This document shows positions 14,197-22,533 of a DNA stretch of 22,533 nt, piece by piece. Each line of letters opens with the position of its first letter. The stretch's first letter is position 1. Origin of the DNA: an uncultured bacterium (GTDB taxonomy: Bacteria > Bacillota > Clostridia > Lachnospirales > Lachnospiraceae); the NCBI GenBank assembly GCA_946061355.1, contig CAMGRE010000012.1, positions 1-22,533 on the forward strand, read 5' to 3'. A program made the position numbers and the translations under genes. A model generated the notes under the pieces. That model did no database searches, was not told the DNA's origin, and was given only the letters and a program-made list of their open reading frames with translations.

Positions 14197-15963
14197 TTAC
14201 ATTCTCTCCGGCGCGGAGAAGCCAAGCAGATCAATGCAGGTCTCCAGGATGTCTCTGGTTAACATAAGTAACGCAATCCATCCCTCTTTCCTCTCAGCGT
14301 CCTCCTCGGACAGGATCTTCGTCTCATGATAGAATTTGTTGAATGCGTTGGCAAGGTCGTAGATATAAGCGCAGACCTTGTGCGGTGCAATCTCCTCGTA
14401 TGTCGCCTCCATCATGGCATTGAACTTCGTCAGTTCCAGCATCAGTGCCTTCTCGGACGGGCTCACTGCCTCACGGAGCGTAAGGCCGTCAACGCTTCCC
14501 CCCTGCTCCTTATACTTGGCGAGAATCGACTTGATGCGCACGATGGTATACAGGATATACGGGCCGGTATCTCCTTCAAAGGAACTGAATTTCTCGATAT
14601 CAAAAATATAATCCTTGGAAGCCTGGTTCGACAGATCACCGTATTTCACAGCGGCGAGCGCCACCTGCTTTGCCGTCTGCTCCGCCTCCTCACCGATGAT
14701 CGATTCATTGGTGCTGATCTTTGTGAGCATCTCTGCGTTGATGTCGCTGATCAGGCGCTCCAAGCGCATAACGCCGCCCTCTCTCGTCTTAAAGGGCTTG
14801 CCGTCCTTGCCGTTCATCGTACCAAAGCCTAAGAAGGTCAGCTTTGTCTCCGGCTTCACCAGCTTCGTTTTCCTTGCACAGCGGAATACCTGCTCAAAAT
14901 AAAGTTCCTGACGCTTGTCCACGACATAGATGATATGATCCGGATGGATCGTCTCCATACGCTCCATGATCGTTGCGAGATCCGTCGTATTGTACAGGGA
15001 GGCCCCGTCGGATTTTAAGATCATGCAAGGCGGAATCTCCTTGGTGTCAGTATCCTCCTTTACGTCCACGACAAGAGCGCCCTCGCTCTCATGCGCGTAG
15101 CCCTCTTTTTTCATATATTCCACCATGGAAGGAATCCGGTCATGAACGCTGGACTCTCCCTTCCACAGATCAAATTCCACATTCAGGTTCGCATAGTTCT
15201 TCTTGAGATCGGACACGGACACGTTGATAATGTGATCCCACAGTGCACGATACCCTCTCACTCCGTTTTGCAGCTTATAGGTTGCCTCCATCGCCTTTTC
15301 CTTGTAGGCGGGATCTTCCTTGGACTTGCCGCTCGCCGTGGGATAGATCTCCTCAAGCTCTGAGATGGTAAAAGGCGCCTCCCCGGGATACTCTCCCGTA
15401 TAGCTGTCATCAAAATACACAAGCTCCGGCTTTCTCTCCTTAAGTTCCGTGATGATCAGCCCCATCTGCAGTCCCCAGTCGCCCAGATGAATATCACCGA
15501 TCACCTTATGTCCCATATAGCGGGAAATGCGTTTGATGCTCTCACCGATGATCGCCGATCTCAAGTGCCCCACATGGAGAGGCTTTGCCACATTGGGGCC
15601 GCCGTAATCAATGATGATCGTCTGTGGATCCTTCGCCTCCTCAAGGCCATACTTGTCCGCATCCGCCATTCCCTGCAGGTATTCTGTCAGGAAGCTCTCC
15701 TTCACCTTCAGATTCAGGAAACCGGGAGCCACGGCATCCGCCTGTGCGAACACACTACTGTCTGCAAGCTTCTCCGCCACGGCTGTTGCGATCGCGATGG
15801 GAGCCATCTTATACCGTTTCGCTCCCGCCATAGCCCCGTTACACTGGAACTCACACAGATCGGGGCGGTTTGATATCGTCACCCGTCCGAGCTGCTCGTC
15901 ATAGCCCGCTACGGCGAACGCCTGCATCACCTCTTCCGAAATCCTGTCTAAAATCTTCTGCAT
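14197..15963 (-). CDS. argS: Arginyl-tRNA synthetase
   Basis: Charges tRNA-Arg; class I synthetase of 588 residues. The N-terminal Add-1 type domain (about 1-110) precedes the catalytic core with HVGH at 130-133 (GGPNVAKPLHVGHLRSAIIGE). No canonical KMSK is seen; the equivalent region reads KTREGGVMRLERLI, as usual for ArgRS. The C-terminal anticodon-binding helix domain ends in the family-typical LLGFSAPERM. GGAGG stands 9 bases before the ATG. The gene is transcribed alone and ends at the bidirectional terminator. Confidence 0.97.
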   Translation of the reverse strand: MQKILDRISEEVMQAFAVAGYDEQLGRVTISNRPDLCEFQCNGAMAGAKRYKMAPIAIATAVAEKLADSSVFAQADAVAPGFLNLKVKESFLTEYLQGMADADKYGLEEAKDPQTIIIDYGGPNVAKPLHVGHLRSAIIGESIKRISRYMGHKVIGDIHLGDWGLQMGLIITELKERKPELVYFDDSYTGEYPGEAPFTISELEEIYPTASGKSKEDPAYKEKAMEATYKLQNGVRGYRALWDHIINVSVSDLKKNYANLNVEFDLWKGESSVHDRIPSMVEYMKKEGYAHESEGALVVDVKEDTDTKEIPPCMILKSDGASLYNTTDLATIMERMETIHPDHIIYVVDKRQELYFEQVFRCARKTKLVKPETKLTFLGFGTMNGKDGKPFKTREGGVMRLERLISDINAEMLTKISTNESIIGEEAEQTAKQVALAAVKYGDLSNQASKDYIFDIEKFSSFEGDTGPYILYTIVRIKSILAKYKEQGGSVDGLTLREAVSPSEKALMLELTKFNAMMEATYEEIAPHKVCAYIYDLANAFNKFYHETKILSEEDAERKEGWIALLMLTRDILETCIDLLGFSAPERM

Positions 15964-15995
15964 TCTATTTTTCCTCCATTATTACAAGTTCATAT

Positions 15996-16023
15996 ATCAT
16001 AAATCTTCGATTTTCTTTTCCAA
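15996..16023 (-). promoter_or_regulatory. Candidate promoter of argS
   Basis: TTGGAA (16023-16018), a 16-bp spacer and TATGAT (16001-15996) on the minus strand, about 33 bases before the argS ATG. The leader is too short for a T-box. Confidence 0.5.
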
Positions 16024-16075
16024 TTCGCAATCACGCACTGTCGCTATCCGCGTTGCCACGTGCTGTCGTGCTCCG

Positions 16076-17521
16076 CTACCTGCGCCGCCATGTGCTGCCC
16101 GAAGCCAGAATCAGCACCGGAAAGATCTCCAGACGTCCTGCCAGCATATCGGCGATCAGTACCAGCTTTGAAATGATCCCGTACACGGAATAATTGCACG
16201 TCGGTCCCACCGCGCCCAGTCCCGGTCCCGTATTGTTGAAGCATGCCAACACCGTGGAGATATTTGTCTCCACGGAAAGACCGTCCAGCGATATCACAAT
16301 AAAGCTTGCCAACAGAATCACCACATAGGCTGCCAGATATGCATTCGTATTATCCAGTACATGCTCACTGACCATATGCCCATTGTTTCGCACAATCTGA
16401 ACCTTTTGGGGATTCAGCGTCTTTCTGATATTTCTGCGCAGACTCTTTAACAGAAGCAGCACGCGCCCGCATTTCAGACCGCCTGCGGTACTTCCCGCAC
16501 ATGCTCCCACCACCATCAAAAACAACAGCATCGACTTGGAAAAGCTGGGCCACAGGTCAAAATCCGTGGTTGCAAACCCTGTCGTCGTCATAATGCTGGA
16601 AACCTGAAAAGCAGTATGACGGATTGCCTCACCCGTCGATTCAAAAAGAGGTCTTATATTAAAATAGATCAGGACAATGCTTCCCGCCACGATCCCCAGA
16701 TAAAGCCGCAGTTCCTCATCCTTGAGTACGGATTTTACCTGTCGCATCAGCAAAAGATAATAACAGCTGAAATTCACGCCAAAAAGCAACATGAACACCG
16801 TCGTGACATTCTGCAGATAGGGACTGTAGCCCGCCATACTGTCATTCTTAATGCCGTAGCCTCCCGTACCCGCTGTGCCGAACGCGGTACAGACCGCATC
16901 AAACAGTGGCATGCGTCCTGCCACGAGAAACACAACATTGAGTACGGTGAGCAGAATATAGAGCAGATACAAAATCTGCGCTGTCTGCCTCATACGCGGC
17001 ACCAGCTTGCCCACATCGGGTCCCGGGCTCTCCGCTCTTAAGATATGCATGGTAAATCCGTTGTTGTGGCCGCTCACAGCCAGCAGGAACACTAGCACTC
17101 CCATGCCGCCCAGCCAATGGCTGAAGCTCCTCCAGTATAAAATACTTCTTGATAACGATTCCACCTCAGGTAAAATGGAAGCCCCGGTCGTGGTGAACCC
17201 GGATACGATCTCAAAGAGCGCCTCAATATAATGCGGTATCTCCCCTGAAACATAGAAAGGCAGACATCCCACTATACTCATCACGATCCATCCCATGCCT
17301 ACACAGACAAGCCCTTCCCTTGCCTGAAATCTCCTGACTGCATTGCGGCATCCCAAGTGAAGCAGCGCAGCAAGCGCCACCGTCACGGCAATGCCCGCAA
17401 GGAAACCGTATATCGCTTCCTGCTCCCTGCAGAATACGGCAATCAGCAGGGCAGGTATCATAAACGCGGCCTCCACAAACAGGATCTGTGAAAGAAACCG
17501 CCCCATCATTTTATAATTCAT
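16076..17521 (-). CDS. trkH: Trk-type potassium uptake protein, membrane subunit
   Basis: Pore-forming subunit of a K+ (or K+/H+) uptake system; 481 residues, strongly hydrophobic, with about ten membrane segments. The four pore-loop motifs include SGFTTTGASIL, FGTAGTGGYGI, STAGGLKCGR and CFNNTGPGLGAVGP. The C-terminus GRLEIFPVLILASGSTWRR is typical of the TrkH/KtrB superfamily, and the length and N-terminal extra helices favour TrkH. GGAAGG precedes the ATG. The gene starts 27 bases after trkA and is co-transcribed with it. Confidence 0.95.
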   Translation of the reverse strand: MNYKMMGRFLSQILFVEAAFMIPALLIAVFCREQEAIYGFLAGIAVTVALAALLHLGCRNAVRRFQAREGLVCVGMGWIVMSIVGCLPFYVSGEIPHYIEALFEIVSGFTTTGASILPEVESLSRSILYWRSFSHWLGGMGVLVFLLAVSGHNNGFTMHILRAESPGPDVGKLVPRMRQTAQILYLLYILLTVLNVVFLVAGRMPLFDAVCTAFGTAGTGGYGIKNDSMAGYSPYLQNVTTVFMLLFGVNFSCYYLLLMRQVKSVLKDEELRLYLGIVAGSIVLIYFNIRPLFESTGEAIRHTAFQVSSIMTTTGFATTDFDLWPSFSKSMLLFLMVVGACAGSTAGGLKCGRVLLLLKSLRRNIRKTLNPQKVQIVRNNGHMVSEHVLDNTNAYLAAYVVILLASFIVISLDGLSVETNISTVLACFNNTGPGLGAVGPTCNYSVYGIISKLVLIADMLAGRLEIFPVLILASGSTWRRR

Positions 17522-17548
17522 ATCTGCGTGCCTTCCGTCATCTAACCT

Positions 17549-18907
17549 TTACTCAAAAATATCATTCAATTTCGGGATCACAACATCTTTGGTGGATACG
17601 ATGATCAGAGTATCGCCCTCGTGGAAGCAGGAATCGCCGTTCGGTATCTCCGTATTGCTTCCGTGGGAAATACAAGCGATCAGTACGCCTTTTCTGATTT
17701 TCACATTTTTCAGCGGTTCCCCACAGTGCAGCGTCTGATCGTCCACGAGGAATTCCAGCGCCTCCGCCTGATCATCCGCAATCGTATGTACCGTCAGCGC
17801 CGCGCCGGACTGGTTCTGTATCGCCCTCACATACCGTATGATCGTATTGCAGCACAGATCCCTCGGGCAGACCGTACTGCCCAGGGCCAGACTGTCCATC
17901 ACATTGTTATGTTCCGTGTGGCTTACCTTGGTGATGACCTGCGGCACACCGGATCTCTGTCCATAGAGAGAAATGATCATATTCAACTCGTCAAGTCCGG
18001 TCATCGTCACCAACGCATCACAGTCTGACAGCCCTTCGTCCTCCAACAGCGACTGACTGCTGGCATCGCCGTGGATCACTGTCACATGCGGAAGCATATT
18101 GGCAAGGTGAATGCACCTCTCTCTGTCCGCTTCGATCAGACATACCTGAATACCGCTCTTTTGTAAAAGCTCTGCCAGATAATAGCTGACGCGTCCGCCT
18201 CCGCAGAGCATGACCCGCTTTGTCTTATGTGTCAGGATATTCAGATTCTTGAGCAGCGTGGTAAGGTTGTTCGTCGGCGCTGTGACGAAGATCCGATCCC
18301 CGGAACGAAGCACAAAATCACCACCGGGCGTAACTGTCTCCCCGTCCCTGCGGACGGCACACACCAGCACCTTGCACTTCACAATGCTGTCCAGATCGTT
18401 CAGCGCCCTGTCGCACAGCTTACTGCCGCTGTCCACGCGCAGTTCGACGATCTCCACACGCCCCTTGGCAAAGGTGTCCCTGCGCAGAAAGCCCGGAAAC
18501 TTTAACAAACGCTCGATCTCCACCGCCGCCTGTTTCTCCGGATTCACGGCCAGAGACAGATTGAATATCTTTCGCATATTATAGATCTGTTCGCTGTACT
18601 CAGGATTCCTTATCCTTGCGATTGTATGGATCTTAGGATTCATACCGTGCGCCGTCATGCAGCACAGCAGATTAATCTCATCGGCGCTGGTTGCGGCGAT
18701 CAGCAGATCCGCCTTCTTAACCTCCGCCTGCTTCAGTACTTCCATGGATGCACAATTTCCCTGTACAGCCATAACATCATATGTCTCAATGCTGGCATCC
18801 AGCACGCTTTGGTTGGAATCGATCAACGTGATATCGTAGCCCTCTGATGACAGCTTTCGCGTCAGCGTGAGTCCTACTTTCCCGTCCCCTGCAATCAAAA
18901 CTCTCAC
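17549..18907 (-). CDS. trkA: Trk potassium uptake regulatory subunit with two RCK domains
   Basis: Peripheral, NAD(H)- or nucleotide-binding gating ring of the Trk system; 452 residues in two similar halves. The first RCK_N opens at the N-terminus with IAGDGKVGLTLTRKL (GxGxxG at 7-12) and ends its binding strand at ITLID. The second starts near residue 230 with VMLCGGGRVSYYLAELL and LIEADRERC. Each half carries an RCK_C ligand domain (about 140-220 and 370-452). The start is GTG at 18907, giving RVLIAGDGKVG, with AAAGGG 8 bases upstream; no ATG fits. It partners with the TrkH gene that follows. Confidence 0.95.
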   Translation of the reverse strand: MRVLIAGDGKVGLTLTRKLSSEGYDITLIDSNQSVLDASIETYDVMAVQGNCASMEVLKQAEVKKADLLIAATSADEINLLCCMTAHGMNPKIHTIARIRNPEYSEQIYNMRKIFNLSLAVNPEKQAAVEIERLLKFPGFLRRDTFAKGRVEIVELRVDSGSKLCDRALNDLDSIVKCKVLVCAVRRDGETVTPGGDFVLRSGDRIFVTAPTNNLTTLLKNLNILTHKTKRVMLCGGGRVSYYLAELLQKSGIQVCLIEADRERCIHLANMLPHVTVIHGDASSQSLLEDEGLSDCDALVTMTGLDELNMIISLYGQRSGVPQVITKVSHTEHNNVMDSLALGSTVCPRDLCCNTIIRYVRAIQNQSGAALTVHTIADDQAEALEFLVDDQTLHCGEPLKNVKIRKGVLIACISHGSNTEIPNGDSCFHEGDTLIIVSTKDVVIPKLNDIFE

Positions 18908-18936
18908 AATGTATGCCCTTTCCTGATTTATGAAAC

Positions 18937-18950
18937 GCAGTGCGCACTGC
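18937..18950 (-). promoter_or_regulatory. Perfect 14-bp palindrome in the trkA leader
   Basis: GCAGTGCGCACTGC is fully self-complementary and lies roughly 10-25 bases downstream of the predicted trkA start of transcription. It could be an operator for a dimeric regulator. As RNA it has no loop and would be a poor hairpin. Confidence 0.45.
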
Positions 18951-18967
18951 TCATTGCCTTCGCGTAC

Positions 18968-18995
18968 ATTATATCAAAAATCACCGGAAACTCAA
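18968..18995 (-). promoter_or_regulatory. Promoter of trkA-trkH
   Basis: TTGAGT (18995-18990), a 16-bp spacer and TATAAT (18973-18968) on the minus strand, between the queH stop and the trkA GTG. Confidence 0.7.
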
Positions 18996-19019
18996 TGGTA
19001 ATCTCCCTGTTTCATACGC

Positions 19020-19739
19020 TTATTTTCGCTCATTTTCTCTCTTATTCCGCTCTGCCTTTGAGTAGATGCAACCACAGTAGTCCTGTCGGTACAGATCGTA
19101 CTGTTTCGACAATTCGATGGATCTCTTATAGCCGTCGCGTTTCTTGAAGTCGGAGGGAAGCCATCTGACGTCCGTATCCGCGCAGAGTTTCTCTCCGATC
19201 TCGTTAAGTTTCTCCGCATTTTTGAGCGGACTGATGGTCAGTGTCGTCGCTGCGTAGTCATAACCGCCCTCCGCAGCGCGCTTCACCGTCTCGGAAAGTC
19301 TGAGTGCGTAGCAGGCAAAGCATCTCTCTCCGCCCTCCGGGCACCCTTCCAGTCCCTCCGCCATACGAAAGAAGCGCTCCGGCTCATAATCTCCCTCGAT
19401 CACATCGATCGGGTACGGCGCCGCATGTCCGCTTGGTGCATATGTCCCGGAAGCTCCCGATACAGCCACTTCATCGCATCCCGGCTTCCCGCCGGCTGCC
19501 TCCGCCTCACGGTTCAGCGCTTCGATCAGGCGCTTCTGTTCTTCCACACGTTTCTGATATTCCGCATCCTCCGTGATATTCGGATTATAATAAAAGACCG
19601 TAATGCGGAAGTATTCCCGCAGATACGTGAGCACATAACTGCTGCAGGGCGCACAGCAGCTGTGTAAAAAGAGACGCATACCCTGCGTCTCTTTCTGACT
19701 TATGATCTGTTCCAGTTTTTTCTGATAATTTTCCTTCAT
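19020..19739 (-). CDS. queH: Epoxyqueuosine reductase QueH
   Basis: Last step of queuosine tRNA modification: reduces epoxyqueuosine to queuosine. This is the non-cobalamin QueH (DUF208) family; 239 residues. Family marks are FLHSCCAPCSSYVL (Cys 28, 29, 32), FYYNPNITEDAEYQKR, EGDYEPERFF, ERCFACYALRL (Cys 140, 143), TTLTISPLKN and DYCGCIYS (Cys 222, 224). These supply the ligands of the iron-sulfur cluster and the redox site. Residues about 78-112 form an extra Gly/Ala-rich stretch between the family blocks, which are usually closer together. The gene lies 58 bases after carB and may be read through from it. Confidence 0.95.
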   Translation of the reverse strand: MKENYQKKLEQIISQKETQGMRLFLHSCCAPCSSYVLTYLREYFRITVFYYNPNITEDAEYQKRVEEQKRLIEALNREAEAAGGKPGCDEVAVSGASGTYAPSGHAAPYPIDVIEGDYEPERFFRMAEGLEGCPEGGERCFACYALRLSETVKRAAEGGYDYAATTLTISPLKNAEKLNEIGEKLCADTDVRWLPSDFKKRDGYKRSIELSKQYDLYRQDYCGCIYSKAERNKRENERK

Positions 19740-19797
19740 TGTTCTATCGGCTCCACCGCGTTACTCTTTTCCCAAACCTACGGTGCGCACCGCAGTA

Positions 19798-22533
19798 TCA
19801 CTCTTTGCTGAGCGTCGCGACATCCACCAGCGTCAGTTCCCTGTCATGCGCGCTCTCCAGACTCGTCACGAGCGCTGCCGCCGTATCCAGACTGGTCAGG
19901 CAGTTCACGCCGGTCTCGATAGCAGTCCTTCGGATCAGGAAACCATCTCTTGACTTGTCACGTCCCTGAGTAGGCGTATCGATGACGAGATCGATCTTAT
20001 GTCCCAGGATCAGATCCATGACGGTAGGGGATTCCTGCTGTATCTTATTGACCTTACGCGCTTTCACGCCTGCATCTTTGAGTGCCTGCGCCGTGCTGCG
20101 CGTCGCATAGATGGTATATCCCAGCTTCTCAAAACGGCGTCCGATCTCAATCGCCTCGCCCTTATCCGCATCCTTCACAGTGATGATCATCTGCTTGAAC
20201 TTCGGTAGATCAATGCCTGCTCCGAGGAATGCCTTATACAAAGCCTCCTCAAAGGTCTTGGCGATGCCGAGACATTCACCCGTGGATTTCATCTCAGGCC
20301 CTAAGCTGATCTCTGCACCGCGGATCTTCTCAAAGGAGAATACCGGCATCTTGATCGCCACATAGGACGCTTCCTTCTGTAAGCCCGGCTCGTAACCGAG
20401 ATCCCGAATCTTCTTGCCGATGATGACCTCTGTCGCGAGATCCACAATCGGAATGCCCGTCACCTTACTGATATACGGTACGGTTCTGGAAGAACGGGGG
20501 TTTACTTCGATCACGTAAACTTCCTCTCCCACCGCGATAAACTGTATATTGATCAGACCGATCACGTGGAGTGCCTTCGCCAGTCTCCTCGTGTACTCCG
20601 CGATCGTCTTCTTGACATTGTCACTAATCGTGCGGGCGGGATATACGGAGATACTGTCTCCGGAATGGACGCCCGCGCGCTCCACATGCTCCATGATACC
20701 GGGGATCAGGATGTCGGTTCCGTCGCAGACCGCATCCACCTCGATCTCCTTGCCCTGCAGATACTTGTCTACCAGGATGGGATGATCCTGTGCGATCCGG
20801 TTGATAATCTCCATGAACTCCTCGATCTCGCTGTCATTGATGGCGATCTGCATGCCCTGTCCGCCCAGCACATAGGAAGGACGAACCAGTACGGGATAGC
20901 CCAGCTTGTTTGCCACCCGCTTTGCCTCCTCGGCAGTAAATACCGTGCCGCCCGAAGGTCTCGGGATCTCACACTGCTCAAGAATCTCATCAAAGAGTTC
21001 TCTGTCCTCTGCGGCGTCCACGTTCTCGGCACTTGTCCCGAGGATCGGCACGCCCATCTTCATCAGGCTCTCCGTCAGCTTGATTGCAGTCTGTCCGCCA
21101 AACTGAACAACCGCGCCGTCCGGCTTCTCCAGATTCACGATATTCTCCACATCCTCCGGCGTCAGCGGTTCGAAATACAGCTTATCCGCGATATCGAAGT
21201 CCGTGCTGACCGTCTCGGGATTGTTATTTACGATGATCGTCTCATAGCCTGCCTTGGCAAATGCCCAGGTCGCATGGACGGAGCAATAATCAAACTCAAT
21301 ACCCTGTCCGATACGGATCGGACCGGAGCCGAGTACGAGCACTTTCTTCTTGCCACTGGTACGCACTGCCTCATCCTGGCTGCCGAAGCAGGAATAATAG
21401 TAAGGCGTCTGAGCATCAAACTCTGCCGCACATGTATCCACGATCTTAAATGCCGCCGTGATCCCGTTGTCATAGCGCATTTTCTTGACTTCATCTTCTG
21501 ACATTCCTGTCAGCCTTGCGATCACATTATCGGGGAATTCCAGCCGCTTTGCCTCTTTCAGAAGTTCTACCGTGAGAGGCCCCTTCTTCAGCGCATCCTC
21601 CATCTCCACAAGGATCGCGATCTTGTCGATGAACCATACGTCCACCATCGTGATCTCATGGATCGTATCGTAATCGATCCCCTTGCGGATTGCCTCAGCG
21701 ATCACATAGATCCGCTGGTCATCCACGATCTTTAACCGCTCCTTCAACTCCTCTGCGGTCAGTTCGCTGAAATCATAGCTGAGCAGGCAGTCCACATGTT
21801 GCTCGAGAGAGCGGATCGCCTTCATCAGCGCCGCCTCAAAGCTGTGGCAGATACTCATGACCTCTCCGGTCGCCTTCATCTGCGTCGTCAGCGTACGTTT
21901 TGCCGTGATAAATTTATCAAAGGGAAGTCTCGGCAGCTTCACGACGCAGTAATCAAGCGTCGGCTCAAAGCTGGCATATGTCTTTCCCGTAATGGCATTC
22001 TTGATCTCATCAAGCGTATAGCCCAGCGCAATCTTTGCCGCCACCTTGGCGATCGGATAACCTGTCGCCTTGGACGCGAGCGCCGAAGAACGGCTCACAC
22101 GGGGATTCACCTCGATAACGCAATACTCAAAGCTCGTGGGATGCAGCGCGAACTGCACATTACAACCGCCCGTGATCTCCAGCTCGCTGATGATATTCAA
22201 CGCGGAGCTTCTGAGCATCTGGTATTCCTTATCGCCCAGTGTCTGCGAGGGCGCCACCACGATACTGTCTCCGGTGTGCACGCCGACCGGGTCGATGTTC
22301 TCCATGTTACATACCGTGATGCAGTTGCCTGCGCTGTCTCGCATCACCTCATACTCGATCTCTTTCCAGCCCGCGATGCAGCGCTCCACCAGCACTTCCC
22401 CCACACGGGAAAGACGCAGACCGTTCGCGAGGATCTCCTCGAGTTCTGCCTGATTGTGGGCGATACCGCCGCCGCTTCCTCCCAGCGTATACGCGGGACG
22501 CAGCACGACCGGATAGCCGATCTTGTTGGTGAA
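19798..22533 (-). CDS. carB: Carbamoyl-phosphate synthase large subunit (5' end outside the window)
   Basis: Makes carbamoyl phosphate from bicarbonate, ATP and ammonia for pyrimidines and arginine. The frame is open to the right edge, so about 911 residues of a normal 1065-1075 are seen. Roughly 155 N-terminal residues are missing. Visible parts are the first ATP-grasp domain from FTNKIGYPVVLRPAYTLGGSGGG, the NPRVSRSSALASKATGYPIA block, the oligomerisation domain, the second ATP-grasp half (LGSGPIRIGQGIEFDYCSVHATWA, RPSYVLGGQGM, NPRSSRTVPYISKVTG) and the C-terminal MGS-like regulatory domain (VIDTPTQGRDKSRDGFLIRR). Internal ATG or GTG codons near the edge are not starts. Confidence 0.97.
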   Translation of the reverse strand, partial: FTNKIGYPVVLRPAYTLGGSGGGIAHNQAELEEILANGLRLSRVGEVLVERCIAGWKEIEYEVMRDSAGNCITVCNMENIDPVGVHTGDSIVVAPSQTLGDKEYQMLRSSALNIISELEITGGCNVQFALHPTSFEYCVIEVNPRVSRSSALASKATGYPIAKVAAKIALGYTLDEIKNAITGKTYASFEPTLDYCVVKLPRLPFDKFITAKRTLTTQMKATGEVMSICHSFEAALMKAIRSLEQHVDCLLSYDFSELTAEELKERLKIVDDQRIYVIAEAIRKGIDYDTIHEITMVDVWFIDKIAILVEMEDALKKGPLTVELLKEAKRLEFPDNVIARLTGMSEDEVKKMRYDNGITAAFKIVDTCAAEFDAQTPYYYSCFGSQDEAVRTSGKKKVLVLGSGPIRIGQGIEFDYCSVHATWAFAKAGYETIIVNNNPETVSTDFDIADKLYFEPLTPEDVENIVNLEKPDGAVVQFGGQTAIKLTESLMKMGVPILGTSAENVDAAEDRELFDEILEQCEIPRPSGGTVFTAEEAKRVANKLGYPVLVRPSYVLGGQGMQIAINDSEIEEFMEIINRIAQDHPILVDKYLQGKEIEVDAVCDGTDILIPGIMEHVERAGVHSGDSISVYPARTISDNVKKTIAEYTRRLAKALHVIGLINIQFIAVGEEVYVIEVNPRSSRTVPYISKVTGIPIVDLATEVIIGKKIRDLGYEPGLQKEASYVAIKMPVFSFEKIRGAEISLGPEMKSTGECLGIAKTFEEALYKAFLGAGIDLPKFKQMIITVKDADKGEAIEIGRRFEKLGYTIYATRSTAQALKDAGVKARKVNKIQQESPTVMDLILGHKIDLVIDTPTQGRDKSRDGFLIRRTAIETGVNCLTSLDTAAALVTSLESAHDRELTLVDVATLSKE

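Noticed and set aside
15964..16075. T-box leader before argS
   Set aside because: Only 112 bases separate trkH from argS, and no TGGnACCGCG-like T-box sequence is present; a plain promoter fits better.
18977..19010. Terminator after queH
   Set aside because: ATTACC/GGTGAT gives only a 6-bp stem with a G-T pair and an 11-base loop before TTTTT. It overlaps the trkA promoter and is too weak to call.
20566..21501. Plus-strand open frame of 311 codons opposite carB
   Set aside because: It is fully antisense to highly conserved CarB motifs; composition is rich in His, Leu and Arg as expected for a shadow frame.
1..22533. CRISPR arrays, insertion sequences, integrases or prophage modules
   Set aside because: No spaced short repeats, transposase or integrase motifs, or terminal inverted repeats were seen on either strand.

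Overview
The window looks like chromosomal DNA of a gut-type Clostridia (Firmicutes), most likely a member of the Lachnospiraceae. The reasons are strong AGGAGG-type ribosome sites, sigma-A promoters with TTGACA/TATAAT-like boxes, a clostridial-type BspA/SLH surface protein, a QueH-type queuosine enzyme and a TrkA/TrkH pair. No species can be named from sequence alone. All intact protein genes lie on the minus strand. Only a tRNA-Val/tRNA-Met pair and a decayed gene fragment at the left edge are on the plus strand.

Left accessory part (1-4764): a remnant resembling the C-terminus of a DUF3800 protein, then a long hairpin terminator. Next is a large secreted protein with Cys/His-rich repeats, BspA-type leucine-rich repeats and three SLH domains; its signal peptide is separated from its body by a +1 frame break at a run of six Gs. 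A RelB/DinJ-type antitoxin, a PIN-family toxin and a small unknown protein form a compact three-gene unit. A secreted DUF3089 alpha/beta hydrolase follows. Copper region (4807-7603): a CopA-type P1B ATPase with an N-terminal and a C-terminal metal-binding domain. The C-terminal domain carries its own ribosome site and ATG, so a free CopZ-like chaperone could be made from the same gene. Its promoter region has two identical 8-bp elements 42 bp apart.

Purine/folate block (7642-12493): a small unknown protein with its own promoter, then folD, purC, purF and purB in transcription order. This is probably one operon linking one-carbon supply to IMP and AMP synthesis. Just upstream is a truncated shikimate-kinase-like P-loop gene, whose 3' part has been replaced by sequence carrying the promoter of this operon. 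Upstream of that is an HD-GYP phosphodiesterase gene, transcribed divergently from the tRNA pair with the two -35 boxes back to back.

Right part (14154-22533): a bidirectional terminator, argS, the potassium uptake genes trkH and trkA (order trkA then trkH), queH (epoxyqueuosine reductase) and the 3' 85% or so of carB, which runs off the right edge. This part is housekeeping sequence.
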